Shown here: piece by piece, positions 1 through 14,700 of the stretch
Position numbering within the stretch: position 1 is the stretch's first letter
Layout of the letters: every line of letters starts with the position of its first letter
NCBI RefSeq assembly: GCF_020882245.1
Contig: NC_083597.1
Location: 41,022,652-41,086,651, forward strand
DNA: 64,000 nucleotides
DNA from: Rhopalosiphum padi
Lineage: Eukaryota > Arthropoda > Insecta > Hemiptera > Aphididae
Reading direction: 5' to 3'
The notes under the pieces: model-generated
Database searches by the model: none
The model's input: the letters and a program-made list of their open reading frames with translations, nothing else
Told to the model about the DNA's origin: nothing
Made by a program: the position numbers and the translations under genes

Positions 1-3000
1 ATGATTTGTTAAAATTTCCATCATCGTGCATTATAGATTTATATACCTAACCTATTTAATATTTTGAATAATATCAATAAATATAGTAAGTTATCTTGAA
101 AGTGTAAATGAACTAATTAATTTGGTAGATAGTGGCGAAAAGTATGCTAATTGCTCTGCTTTTGAATTGTGTCCAACGTGTACCGTAACTACCTATTGTA
201 GATTAAGGAATACATTTATAATAGTAGATAATGGAATAGTGTAGTTAAATAGTATATGCTATTAATTACTTTGTTTTTATGACTATAATGCTACACAAAT
301 AGTGAGCCTCACCATGCTGGAGAAGTAATTAGTAAATTGTAGTCTCAACATTGCAATAATATTATTACCTACATATTAAGTGGTATATTTCATATTATTA
401 TCTATAAATCTTTAGTATTTATTATAAATTATCATTATTATTATTATGTAATAAACAGTGATAATTACATACATACATATTATGATACACGAATTAACTT
501 ATTGTAATGTAGATGTAATTAATGCGATAGGTACTTCGGCTGACATGTAAAATCTTGTGCAATTCAAAAAATGCTTTAAATAATATATGGCATTAAAATA
601 TTTTTATTTTACCTTTTGCAAAATATTAAGTACTGAATTTTTGAAATAATATCATACGGGTTGATTCCTAAATTATTATTGTTTATGTAAATTAAATCAA
701 ATATCACTAAATACATATCATAAACAAATTTAAAATGTCTGTTTATAATAATTTAATATGAATTATTACTTACGTGTCAACATTTTATTTTAAAATGTTA
801 CTTAATAATAATAAATATTGTATATAAGTTCATAATTATTTTATTGTATTAACACATTATAGTATACTATATTATACAATAACCTCAATAAAGATTTATT
901 TTTAATAGTGCTTTTATTAAACATTTATCACATTAAAATAACTAAAGCTAATATGGACGAGAATAAATAAATTGTGATTTTTGAAAGAGATGAACCAAAA
1001 ATTACAAATATTTGAATCAAACTAGGTGAATGCTTAAAAGTTTGGTTGAAAAAATAAAAAATAAAATACGAATATTGTTAAAACCAATACACTTATTTCT
1101 CATTATTATTATTATTATTCATTATTCTTATTATTATCATAATTTTTTCAACAGAATATTATTTTCAAGTATTAAGATTTCCTTAATTTCAATTTAAAAT
1201 AAACTTAACAATTTTGAATTTTTTTTAATAAAATTAAAAAATTAAATAATATTAGGTAATGTTCATCATTAAATGTTTATATTTACAGTATAACTTAAGT
1301 ATCAAACTATCAAGAAATTGGCTGTTTTGTGTTAAGAGCTATAAACCTTTTCCACCAGTATTCATTATTTTATATAAAATAAATTATAATGTACATATAT
1401 TTAAACATTTTCATAATTATTAATATAATTTACTTCATTTTTTTTATATACATAATTAAAAGATTATATTCTCATTAAATATAATTCCATTTGCTTATTT
1501 CAACAATTTGTTTTTTTTTCACTGCGCATTGTGTTTACTGAAAAATAATTTTTTAGCAATAAGATATATTTTTATGTTCATGGCGTTGCATCACTTATTG
1601 TACTTAAAACCATTTTCATATTGGTACATGTATGTAATGTATATATATATTTATTTATGCATATATCTATACTCCTTCTACCTATTATACCTTCTATGTG
1701 TTTTTATACTACTCTGATAAAATGCAATTACAATTGTGTTTTGTGTTGTTAAAATACGCACATGGTATGTACTTACACTCTATTGTCAAGTTTGTAAGTT
1801 TATTACGTATTATTTTCATGAAATTGTCGTATAATTAGATATTTTCTTTGTCAAGTCTTACCAATGCAATTACAATTTCAAAATAATCTTTGTGATTTAT
1901 GTGTTTTTCATATCTAGGTACAATAAGATCTAAAATATAATACTAGCGATTACCGTGTTTAATGAAATAACTAATTGGTAGCAGATGTAAACATTTTTTT
2001 TTTTTGTTAGATAGTTATTTCTTTCTATTAAACCCTGGAAGATCTTAATACCAATTATCTCATGTTAAAATATATTATAAACATGATTATTATAAAATCT
2101 ACGATTCATAACTACGATTGTATCTTACGATACAGAAGTTCTAACACTATTCATAAAATTATAGAATGATTTAACAAGCAAAATCACCATGGTTTTCACC
2201 TTATAGTATTAACAATTATGAATTTTGGAATTGCATTTTTAATGATATGATATGCTTAAGGATCATAATATTTATCATTTAAGTAGATCTAATTGGTAGT
2301 AGAAGTATGTGTTGTTTTTAAAAGAAATTCCAACCTTTGTTTATAGTAAATTTTGAAGTAGGTACTAGGTGACTTGTTTTTTGAATGCCAATGTTTCTGA
2401 ATACAAATTATAACGTGATATTTTTGGATATTATAATTTAAAATATACATATTAAGAATAATATACCTTAAAAATAGTATTATATATTTAATAATCGTTT
2501 ATTTTAAAATAATAATTTAATGTAATTTAATATACTAATAAATTAATATATACACGGAAATTTTCACAAAATATAGGTACATTATTAAATTTTAATACAT
2601 AAATACTTATTTTTACCTAAAATAATAAATGTATATCTCAACAGGACAAACTAAATATTAAACACAATTTAAGTATTTGTAAATAAAGTCACCATTGAAT
2701 GAAAAAAAAAATAAAGAGATGAGTATATGCTTGGTGGTATTTATCCTGTATAATATTGATTTGTAATTTTCAAAAAAAAAAAAAAAATGCTATGATTACA
2801 AATCATCTAAAAAACAGTAAGCATTCTATTTTATCTGAATTATTAAAAAAAAAAAAATGTTTGATATATTTTATTTTGCAACCATTGTAATATTCCACAA
2901 CCTCAAAGTTATTCTAATACTACTGAAAAATGTATTTTATTGTAGTTTTATTAAGTTATTATATTCATTGAAACACAACAATCCAATTTTATCAATAATC

Positions 3001-3984
3001 TAAAAAAAAATGTTGGTATCAATTTTTAAATCGTATTTTTAATATTGTATATTTTAATGTTTTGAGTATTAAATCAATATCTTTTATATTTTTTCAAATT
3101 AACCTCTGATAATTCGTCAAAGTACTTTTTATTTAAATACAAGTATTTCAAAGTAATTCTGTTTTTTAGAAAATTCTAAGTAAAATTAGAAAATTTTTAT
3201 TTAACTTTATTTATAAAAACTATGTTTTAGTCTCGTAATTTTGAAATTGTGACGTTGGTAATTCAACATCCGAGAATGTGCAACTCGAAGACGATTTTTT
3301 AAATTTGAATACTAAAAGAGGGGTTTATTTTAGGATTTGTTGGCTAACAAAAAACGAATATTTTTATTTAAATAGGTTTATTATTAGTTATATAAAATAA
3401 AGTGGTTATTATAATTGCATATCATTTTAGACATGTATTTTGTGTATGGTTAAAACTATACAAATGACTGTGTTAAAAATATATGCGTTATGCAGCTTAC
3501 GTTTGACGGAGTTTAAGAAAGGGTAAATCCACGGGCATTTAATTTGTCACATGCAATTCAGTGCAAAATCATCAGTTAGTTTATTTTATACTATAATTAT
3601 ATTTTTTCAGATAGTTAAAATGCATAAAAACCAATAAATCTTAAATGAAATAAATATAAAAAACGGTGCAGTTTTAGGTATTAATAAATAGTGAGGTAGG
3701 TAATACAAATAATAATCTGTATAAAAATATACTATTATATTCAATAATATTAAACGACTCAGGTTTTTACTCTTGCAACTAGTTTATCATTTACATTCGA
3801 CCGTATGCATTAAATATTAGCTGTCCCGCGTGGTTTGAAACTACATTTGTATACGTAATAAAAGAACAATAATATTATATACATCAAATACATTTTTATA
3901 GGTAATACAATTATATTACATTGTACTCTGCCTGTGTATTATATGGATTTAACAGTTTGAATTATCTAAAATAAAAGTGTCCTA
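1..3984. other. A/T-rich noncoding stretch
   Basis: Only A/T-rich sequence with ATT/AAT runs and short homopolymers (poly-T near 1990, poly-A near 2773 and 2845). The 69-codon frame at 1508-1717 is Phe/Tyr/Leu-rich from TA-rich DNA and is not called. Nothing else seen. Confidence 0.7.
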
Positions 3985-4830
3985 AATCAATAGGCGTCCG
4001 TAAACGGGCTGTGTTCCGAAACGGTAATTCTAACAACAATAATAATGCAAAGTTGACAAATCGTTGAGGTGGCGGTGGCAGCTGTGTGACTGACAGCAAC
4101 AACACGGCTATTATAAAGAAGGAGAAAAAAACCGTTTTCATTATTCAAGAATAGACCGCTCTGCCGATGTTGTCCAATAAACATTCGGGCGCGAGCTGGG
4201 GAAAAAAAGAAACCGCGTTTATAGCGCGGAGGACGAACCGCAGAGAACTCGACCGGTGATCGTGGTGAGAAAAAAGGTGTCGGCGGTGGCGACGGTGTGG
4301 TGATGGGAGGTGGCAAGGTGGATTTAAGTTTGATGGCTAAACCTGGTCAGGGCGCCGCGGGCCGTTGGCGATTTGGTGTGTTTTCGGGAGGGGCGACGGG
4401 GCGTTTGGACGCGAGGAAGCCAACGTTTAATTTATCATGTTTTAATATATACGAGGCGTCGATGGCGAGGCGTGTTCGTGGTCTGATGGTGATTAATTGA
4501 AGATATGCCCGGGCGGATCGACTTTTAGACGTACACTTCTATCGGTGCGACCGAGAGATCGACCAGTGGCAATAAGGACCAGGTATACGGGGCAGGACAT
4601 AGATGGCGGTGCAGCGGCGAGCGGTGGAATTAAGGCGGCCAGGAGTTCTCAGTTCTCTCCTGCCGTCGTCCGCGCCCTCCGTTGTGTGTGTATAATATAT
4701 ACGAAGGTAGGTATATGTTCTATAGAGCGTCTTAATGAATAGGCAGATGTAATGGAGGGGTAAGTTGCGGCGACGAGAGGCACTAGTGGTGCGCGCCTTT
4801 GTATACCGCCGCAGGTGCGTAGCGTTTTTA
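3985..4830. promoter_or_regulatory. CpG-rich patch, candidate promoter or noncoding exon
   Basis: The stretch is sharply richer in G, C and CpG than the A/T background on both sides. Overlapping open frames occur on both strands (3987-4316 minus, 4297-4500 and 4497-4742 plus, 4539-4847 minus), which is what high G/C alone produces, and none resembles a known protein. A perfect donor consensus (GTAAGT at 4760-4765) sits at the right edge on the plus strand, as expected if a noncoding first exon ended there. No TATA box in a convincing position was seen. The promoter role is inference. Confidence 0.35.
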
Positions 4831-7469
4831 TGTAATATAAAATTCAATTTTTCCCATTAAAGAAAAATAAAGAGTGGAATTTGAAGCTTTCCAGATGAGC
4901 ACCCATCAGAAAAATGTTTAAAAATACCGGCGGGTGACGAGATGGTTGGTGGAGAGAACCGTATCCGATTATGGTTTCTAGAGAATAATAAATTAATGAC
5001 GGTGACTACGGTTATCTTGTGTATCAAAATCTTCATTGAAATAAATCTTAAAACAAAAAAAAAAAAAGATAGAAGTCATTATAAGTACACAGTATCTATA
5101 TAATATTATACTCGGCAAAGATATCAGATTGGATTATGTAAACTTTAAACTCGTAAAAGTTTTGGACATGTCATTCTATCTTTTTATTTGTTTTTCCATT
5201 GTTAATAATAATAATAATAAAAAAATCGTTTTAACATTATTATTATGACTTATTGGGTATTCATGAGCAATACTTTTAAACATCGAATCATTTATACGAT
5301 TCAAAATAATATCCGACCTAGCTATTTAAAGTTATTTTATTTTATATTAGTATGTTATAATATGCTTGTAATTTAAAATTTAATGGCTATACAGTTTTTA
5401 AGGACTATAGGATATTTATGAAATATTGTTTAAGTATAGTAATGTAATATGAATAGCTTAAAGTTGTAAACTGTAAATATTCTATTTCGTATTTCTAATA
5501 AATTTAAGTTTTATGGTGATAGTTATACGATGGGTTCAATAACGGAATATTTTTGTTTTCAATAAACAAGAAATACACTTAAGCAATAGGCACACACGGG
5601 TTTCTGATTTATGATCGTCTTGGTTCTGATTTTATTTAGAATGAAACTAAAATCCATTTAATAATAATATACTCATTTAATGTTTCCAATTTTCTTTATT
5701 TCTTAGTTAGATCATTAATTTTGCCATTAGATAAAAATCAAATAGTAAATTAAAAATCAATTATTTTGTTAATTTATTATTCAGCAATTAATTAATATAC
5801 TTATGTTTGTAGAATATTATATGCTTTATAAATGCTTTGTTAATTGAAATAAAAACTTTTTGTGTACAAGATATTGTAAATCATTAGTTGTATTTTACAT
5901 TTTAACAGTTACTTATGTATGTTGTTTTAAAGGGCAGTATTAACAAATAAATACCTGACACCGAAGTTTTATGGTTTTATCCCTTTGGTTATCAGAAAGT
6001 CTAAATAATTACAGAAACTATTTGTCTCAAAATAAATAGTATATACATTATATTATATATTAAATTGAAAAAAAAAATTAAGTTAATAGGTTAGTTTCAA
6101 CAGTTAATGATGTAGTGTCATATTTTGATTAATCAATTGCATATTACGTAAATTCATAGTGAATTCAGTATTGAATAGATATTTTTTTATGAAAATGTTG
6201 GCAAAAAATCAATCTATAATTGTTTTTAAATTAATAATTATTACTAGGTAGTTTATAAGATAATTTTGAATGATAAGTAGAATTAATTATTTTAATATAA
6301 TTTATCACAATAAAATTGCGTAAAGAAATAATAATTCTTAAGAGTAATGAGGCACAAAGTTACCCACGCCATGACGATACTTAATAGTGTTTTATGTATA
6401 CGAGTTTACATTTCACAACATTTTTTTTTTTTTAGAGTTCTTTCCTAAAAACGATAAGCAGACATAATGGAGAACATTTAAATGGCTTAGAGTTCATAAA
6501 TATTCATCTTAAAAATTTAAAATGTTTGAAACAGTTGGGTTATTTATTTAAGCCAATATTACTCTTAAACGACAGTTGTTTGGTAAGTAATAATGATGCA
6601 TTTAAAAAAACGAATATACACTGTGCACAAAATGAATAATAATTTCGATAAAATTTTAAGCACAATATGATAAACTGGGAAAAACTTACATAATCCAGTA
6701 AATTATTTTATCATATTTTAATCATATATAAATATATACATACTATATAAAAAATAATAATCAAATAAGAGATTTATCGTGTTTAACGTGTTTAACGTGT
6801 TGCACAGTGACTGAGTGACACAAAAACTACATACAAATGAAATGTCAGCCATTTTCTATAGACACGAATTCGATATTAAAATTATTTAATTATGTATATA
6901 TATATAAATATATAAATTATAATTTTGCATGGCTAGAAAAAATCTACAAACACGAAATATTGAATTTTAGGGAAGGGATTTGAACATTGAAAACCGATTG
7001 AATGTACATCATCTTGTACTCGTATGCGTAAAAACGATTCTAATCGTAAGAGACGGCTGATGTATAAGGTATAAAAATGGTTTATAATATATTTTATGTT
7101 TTTAATTAGCATATTTTTAATTCAGTAGGTTGAAATAATTTCACAATAAACATCGCATAAAACTTTAAAACGCTAAGATTTGTAACCTTCGCTCAGAATC
7201 TTAAATAATTAATTTTCATAAATAAAAATATAATTGTTTTAATTGATTACAAATCAATATATCAAATCATTCATATAGTATAATATAATATATAATTACA
7301 TATTTAAGTAAATTATAAAGTAAATTAACGAATACGTAATTTAATCAAAAGATAGAAAACTTTAATAATATTATTACTATTGATTTTTAAGTCTTATCAC
7401 AAATTACACACGTCTCTCAGGTGTTAGCATATTATTAAAAACTATATTGATTTTTAATTCAAAAACCTG

Positions 7470-8030
7470 ATTAACAGGATATCCGTTCAGGGTGTAGCCG
7501 TAAACAGCTTGATATTATTATCAAAGTATGGACGACTATTATATTTACACATTGGTCAATTTCATCGGCTAACCGCAATACTATAGTCTAATTCTCAAGT
7601 CGAATAATTTGCTCAGACATTAACCGATGGCATTAACGTCGCTAGGCGTTTTGTGACCGTTTGATAAATTAAGGATCCACGAGGGATAATTTATGTTTGC
7701 GAATGTGCCACTGACAGCTGCGTAGCCTATTGCCCGCGGTGGACTTAATACATACATATACAAGTATATGTGTCTCAGTGTCTGTGTGTGTACACCTGTA
7801 TTATTTATTAGCCACAGTCAGCTAACGTACAACCCAGTGTTTCCAGTTGTAAGAGGATCATGTCCGGTTAGCACTTAATGGCGACGGGCCAGGAATCCCT
7901 GCTTTATTTACGCAGATTAGATGTCTCGCGCAGATGTGGATGTTCGCACAAACTCTTGTTCGTACTAATTAAACGCTGCTCAGTTGATACAATCGGTACG
8001 ATATATCTTATTGTCCCCGACGCTTTGAAT
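7470..8030. promoter_or_regulatory. Moderately G/C-rich, low-repeat patch
   Basis: The region has more balanced composition than its surroundings, with words such as GCCCGCGG (about 7733), GGCGACGGGCCAGG (about 7880) and TCTCGCGCAGATG (about 7923), and no long A/T runs. No open frame of note crosses it. It may be a cis-regulatory element inside the locus, but there is no direct evidence of function. Confidence 0.2.
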
Positions 8031-8166
8031 CAATGATGGTTCTATTAATTTTTTTCGAGACTTTCGAAAATTTCTGTATTTTTTTTCAAATTCCACGAAT
8101 ATAAGCGAGTATTATACCGATATCGTATCAAACAGTAGCTTTCATCTGAAATATAAACAATTTATA

Positions 8167-8191
8167 GAACACTTGGAACACTTGGAACACT
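8167..8191. repeat. Short 9-bp tandem repeat
   Basis: The unit GAACACTTG occurs 2.8 times in a row without mismatch. It is too short to suggest a function. Confidence 0.9.
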
Positions 8192-11100
8192 GCAAAAGAC
8201 GCGTTTGAGGTTTCATTCATTACTGTCATTTTAGTCCTGACGTGGTAACTAGAAAATTCGGTTAGGATACCAACTTTGCTTCTTCGTCGAATTAGCTAGT
8301 CAATACTGTGGTTATTATTAAATTAATTCGTATTTTTTTGTACTATACAAATCGTCATTTTATCATATAATCTTTTTAAGTTAATAATATAAATTGTTTA
8401 CAGTACCATACAGCTATGTATTATATTAGCAAAATTAAATTGATACATCAATTAACAGATAAAAGGTTTATAGTATAATTTGATTTTTTATGTTTAAAAA
8501 AATATTAATAACATATTTTGATAGTTAAACTATACCTAGAAAATGGTACTGTAAATATTGTTGAAAATGTCAAATAATTAAGTTATTTTTTTTCTTTGAG
8601 TTACGACAAAATAACGAAATCCATTTTGTCAAAAACTTGCGTTGAGTAAATATTTCCATTTTTCCATTTTCTCTGATTATTAAGAAAATTGCGGCAAATT
8701 GTTTTACTCTTTTCACCCTTCAAAGTACTAACTAAATCCAATCTTCTATCGGAAATCACATTCAAAATAAAATTGACAATCGAAATATTGTAACAATTTA
8801 CAGATTACTGATTTGTCGTTTATGTCACATTCACTGAATTAACTTGGGATAATAGAATTCAGAAAATTGAGTACAAGAGCATTATATTATTTGCATAGCC
8901 AGAAGTGGTGTTTGAACCGCGAAGTAGATACAAAAACTAGTCAAGTATATATTTTTAATATATCACTTTAGGCAGGCAACGTCCTACCATACAGATAAAT
9001 TATAATATATTTCACCGTTAGATATTAATGAATTGAATTGTTTATCTCGTATTCCACTTCTCCTTTTTTCTACAATTTACCATCAAGAACAGGGTTACTC
9101 AGGTGGTAGTGTATTATATTATTTCATGAATAATTTAGACATTGATAATAAATGTATATCTACAGTGTTTTATCATGTTTAATTGTGTTAGTTTAAACTC
9201 AAATGTCTAGGATTTGTAAATTATTATTTAGAAAATGTTATGTATATCAGTTTACGTGACCAGTGCATGCATTGAGATAACTAATCAAGCAATCAGCCAC
9301 TCCTTATTAGGGTTGGATTAGGTATAAATACCGAAAGCTATTTAGTTTGAAAAAAATGAATGAGGTGAACGTATTTCCATATACAAAGTTTAAAATAAAT
9401 ACATTCATAGGTCTGCTCAGAACCGAAAAACAGATAATGCAATTATAAAACGACAATAATATTTAGTAATCCATTAAAAAATAAAAACAATGTGTTTTTA
9501 TTGTAGAGTTGTACACTCGAGCTGAAAACAGTTAACTAACTAATCTAAGTTACATTGTTAAAGGAGTAAAATATATTATCTTTCAACATTAAATTCTTTT
9601 TTTAGAAACAAAAAGATAATAATGATTTAGTGTGATCACTTCAAAGGATACTATTGTATATATTGTATTCCTTTAGTTTAGAAAGAGCACCAATAACAAT
9701 TAATTATTTGTCAAACGACAAATGAGTAACAATTTATTATAATCTTATTTTTTTCTATCAAATTATGTTAAATGTGTTGACATTTCTACTAATTTTGAAC
9801 TGATATTAGTATCATCGTTGTTAGTTTTTAATTTTGTACTAGGCAATTTTCATTGTTTGTGTGAGAATAAAAGTATAAAACATTCTTTCAAAAAATCAAT
9901 AAAAAAATATGAATTTGAAAAATGTATTTTAACGTTGCGTTAACATTACTTATTGGCATTATTTTATAAAACACATTTTATTAAATTACACAATAATACG
10001 AATAATAATTGTATTTTCATTAAATCAAAAAAAAAAATATATTTATATATATATATTTATATTTATGTTTGCAATAAACAGCTTGTAATAGTAATTCTAG
10101 AAACCACAGAAAAAAAACGAATAACACAACGACTTCAAAACATGTATGGCGCCAACACAGCTCGAAATAATGACGAACAGTCATCTTTTGATGGCAGCAG
10201 TGATAGCATGTTCTGAATGTTTTTCTTATATCTACAAAAAGGACCATTAGATTAAAACAAACAAATTCAAATAAAAATAAAATAAAAATACTTACTCAAA
10301 AAGACAGAAATTGGACATGTTTCTTTAAGGTCCACTAATTGGCACTTAAAATTTGTGTTACCTAAGTCTGATATAACTTTTTATTACAAATGACGAGCTG
10401 GGCATATAATTTATTTTTAAATACACAAAATATGTTTGAATCATTCTTAACTGTACTATAAGAGACTATTTACTATGTTTTTAATTATCAGTGTATAATA
10501 CGTATTATTTTAATGTATTAATATACATTTACTATAATTATGATAAATTAATTAATATAAAAGTATTGGTTATTAATATGATTAATACAACATAATACAC
10601 TACTATGTTTACTTATTTGTAATTTATTCAACAGTATATATTTATTTTTACTGATGTACAATATGAGATTTATCATAAAACATTGATTTTAATTTAAAAA
10701 CTCCCCTTATACAGTTTTATATGAATAATTTATTTTACACTTATTAACTCTGATGGTTATAAACATGCCAATTAAAACGTATATAATATGCTTCTAATAC
10801 TGAAATATTCTTTTTTTTTTTTTAATAACTAAGACTGCGTTAAATTTGTTGAAATATTTACATAATTTAAAATCATTTTATGTTAGGTCTATGATAATGT
10901 AATTTATTAACTGTTAGTTTTTGTAGTTTATTTATATTTTTTACTTAAATTGATATAAATTATATTCCATCTATTCGTTGTTCATGGAATTAAAATTTTT
11001 AATTAAATTATACAATTTTTGAACTGAACAACATTAATTTTGATTTAACTTCAGTAGTTTTGGATGGTAAAACTTTTGTTCGAACATACAATCAAATAAT

Positions 11101-11234
11101 TAGTTCATTTTATGGTAAGGTTAAAACTAAGAAATAAGGGGTAAAAGTTTTTTTAAAAGAAATGGATTCTGTAAAAAAAAAATCCATCCAAAATATGCGT
11201 ACAAATAATTATTACTATACAATACACAATATCA

Positions 11235-12560
11235 CACTACGGTAAGTTTATCGGTATAATATGTTCGTAATGCTCGTTGTCGTGTGATCTATTTATCTCG
11301 CTGTTGACAGAGTGAACGGCATTATAATGCGATTGTAAGAGCGTACGTTTTCGCTTAAAATACCATCGGTGCATATACGAGAAGAAAAACTCACTCAAAA
11401 CCGTACAATTCTCATACTCGTTTCGAGTGGTAGTGGCAATGAAAACGGATGAAGTCTTACGCCGAGTACGAAGAGTTTTGAAATTGATGCCAACGGAACA
11501 AGGACACGCGTTAATATAAGAGAGAATTTGTAATAGCACGTGTTATTCGCGACTGAAGTTTTTGGGGTGGGTAACCCCCGACGGACACGTGCGACGTATC
11601 GAAAACGTTCCCATACCGGATGCTTATACTTACAGGATGCATCTTACAAGACGATAATGGAGTTTGTGGTGTGGCACGGCAGTAGTCACTGTCGACGCGG
11701 CCGCTGTAGTCGTCATCGTCGTTGCCACATGTGAAACGTTAAACTCGAAAGCATTAACGGCGAATGCGAAATGTTCTCACGTCCGTATGCCGAGCGAAAG
11801 AGTAAATTTACGTATGTGCGTGCGTGTGAAAGTGTATTTGTGTCACTCGCGCCTAAACACTATTGGACAGCGAACGTTTCCTCTAGCCATAAATTAGACA
11901 GTCATCATCGCACTCGCTAACGATATACACCACCTACACACAAACACGTACGCACACGCGTTACCGCATATTATAACCACACGGCTACCTGCTATGCTGT
12001 GTGTTCTGGTGCTCCCTAGGTGCGCAGGAAGAAAAGGTGCCATTATATAAATATACAAATAAATACCCAAATATATATATATATATATATTATATAACGA
12101 TATGTGCGTAGAAGATAAAAACAATAAAATAAAAGAAGAAAAAAGAGAGTCCATAACTTTTAACTCGTTTAATGTGCGCGTGTTTAACACACCGGAAACC
12201 CTATTCAAATCGTTATAAGCGGACCGATGTGCGGAAAGAAAAACGAACGAGAGGAGAATTGAATTTTTATTGTACGACGAGACGTGGACGCCGCGGGTGA
12301 ATTAAACGTGGTCCGTTTTATTTTATCGTCCGTTTTCCGCTACCGAAGCTTTTGCGGGTCGGCGGCGTCGTTTCGATCGAAACAACATGAAAACGAGATC
12401 GTAAACGACGACAAAAGGGAGGTAGATATTATTATTATTATACGATTTTATGTACACACATGCATATACACGTATATACAACGGCGTTATGGTGTGATGG
12501 CAGGACAATTGGTAACGGCCGGTCGGTCACATCGCTCCCGTCTAATGTACCGTGTGTCAC
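11235..12560. promoter_or_regulatory. Broad CpG-rich patch with bidirectional short ORFs
   Basis: CpG dinucleotides are dense over about 1.3 kb, interrupted by a TA microsatellite at 12070-12090. Short frames overlap on both strands (11237-11539 minus, 11540-11734 and 11664-11897 plus, 11894-12208 minus, 12284-12568 plus), with basic, low-complexity translations and no domain. The composition fits a promoter-like or enhancer region in a lightly methylated insect genome. It could also be a noncoding exon of this gene or of a minus-strand transcript. Confidence 0.3.
12070..12090. repeat. AT microsatellite inside a CpG-rich patch
   Basis: An AT run of 21 bp interrupting the CpG-rich region at 11235-12560. 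Confidence 0.95.
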
Positions 12561-14389
12561 TTTGGTAAAAAAAAAAAAGTAATAATAATAAAATACGGAA
12601 ATTCAATACAAAAATAATCATACGGCAGTTCTTTGTTCCGACGATCTGAAAAAGCAGCGGTTTACCATTATCCACCATTGTCCCCTTGATATATTTTAGG
12701 ACGATTGCGGTCAACAAGAGCGATTACTATACATCGTAATTTGTTTTTTGATCCGTGAATACTTGTCGCTAGTAACCATGTATAATTTCAAAGAAAAATC
12801 AAATGATGCTCTGAATCGTCATTAATATTGGATTACAACATAACTATTTTGGTTCAAATCGTTACTCAGTTTTAAATATACATTTTTGTATGAACAAAAT
12901 ATAATAACTATGTACAATTTTACTAAAACAAACATATTTTTGTTATTAAATATAAATTGGCATCGCTATAATATATATATATATTATATAAAGTTTAATA
13001 TCAGTTATGGTAAAGAATATAGCAAAACGTGCAGCAGTTGGGTAGTTAAAATCTGCTTTGGTGTAAATTGCCACAACGAGAAAGTATCCAAATTAAACGT
13101 CCCAAGATTTGAATCACAGACTTAAATGTTGCCACAGGAGTAGTGGTGGATGAAGAGGAGATTAAATTAATTGCAAATCGCATGATCATTATTTGAACGG
13201 AACTCGCAGGAAATTAAGGACAGAGCAGGTTTGCAGGTTTTCCGAACATACCGTTAGTACATAGCTAATGACCCGGATCCAGGAAAATATGATATTATAT
13301 GCGTTTACAGGAAACCGTGGTATAGTGGGTACACTGGTGAGGAGAATACGGAGAAAATGATGGGTCTTAGCTGACTGTGCTCCTTAATGTTTCCCCTTGA
13401 CAGAAAATTTACCTTAGCTTTAATACGTAATTAACCGGGAGCTTAACAAAAATATTACATTCATTTTAGACAATACTGCTATTAGCCAATAACGTACCCA
13501 TGTGGTATCAACGACAAACTGGTATTTTATTTGGCTACTGAACTGTGTCGTGCAAAATATATAATTAATTAAGTATTATTAAAGCGTAATTTAACGTATA
13601 ATTTCGTTATACATTTCAAGTATTCTAATTCACAAACGATTTTATTCTAAATGAAATGTATACAACTTTCAAAACACTTTTAATTCTCAAACAAAGTTTT
13701 TTTTTTCATAAAATCACTTTTGTGAATTCAATATTTCACTCGATACCTAACTAAATTATTTTGCATATTTACATTTTTTAATGAAAGTATTATATCAACC
13801 ATGTATTCTTTATTGGTATCGAATTCTAATCAATTCTGTTTTTAAATAAGTTTAATTGAAATTCTCTATGTAATGTATATACAGCGAGTTCCTTTTATTG
13901 CATAGTCTTTTCGTCATTTCGGATCCTATTAACCAATTAATTCCATAAAACATATCTTTTTTAGATATTCGTTTTTATTATACTTACAAATTTAATAAAC
14001 ATCATATACTGCAGTAAGCATATTATTGAAAAAAAAAAAAAAAATAACAAATAAATAAACGAAAACATATCAGTATAATCGATTTCAATTTGTCATGTTA
14101 GTCTAGGCCTCTAGGGTATATTGCGTATAGTTACAGTGAATATAATTAAATGTCAATATTACAAAATTGAAAAAAAAATACGATTTAGCGTAAATTTTTG
14201 TTTTTTTATTCTACGGAGTAAATCAGTAATCGCATAATCAAGTAGAACGATAGTTTATGCAAAGGATTATTAATATATATTTTGTATTTTTGTACGATTA
14301 CTTCACCGAAGTCCGTGACCAGTGAACTAGTGTGTAAATACCTATCAATAAAAAATCTATTATTATGTTCACAGTCTAAAACGATATCG

Positions 14390-14700
14390 TAGGGATTAAC
14401 ATACGGCAGACAACAATCACACTTAAACGGCACACGGTCGAGACTACGTGCAGTTATCGCTGTGACGACGTGTCGTGTAATTTTTCCGAAGATTACTTCG
14501 CCAGTGGTAACGGTAGAAAATTTTCTAAAATCATGGTTACGACACAAATGGAAAATACAGACGTGCGAGATCTCACGACCTTATGTGCGTATAAGTTGCG
14601 ATCCGATGGAGGCTTCATTGTGTGGAAAACCCAACAATAGCTACGATACCTGTGGGGAATTTGAGCCTTTAGAAGAAAACTCCGGTTAATTGATTACTGG
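14390..14700. promoter_or_regulatory. Small CpG-rich patch
   Basis: The interval is enriched in CpG (for example CACACGGTCGAGACTACG near 14431 and GTGACGACGTGTCG near 14461) and carries a 75-codon plus-strand frame at 14462-14689. That frame has no signal peptide, domain or family resemblance that I can name, so I do not call it a gene. A regulatory role is a guess from composition only. Confidence 0.18.

Noticed and set aside
4297..4742. Two consecutive short plus-strand ORFs in the first CpG-rich patch as possible signal-peptide exons
   Set aside because: Neither has a hydrophobic N-terminal segment, nor any neuroligin-like sequence.
13120..13400. G/C-richer stretch with a short open segment VVDEEEIKLIANRMII
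   Set aside because: It stops after about 20 codons, has no family match, and the neighbouring frames are broken.
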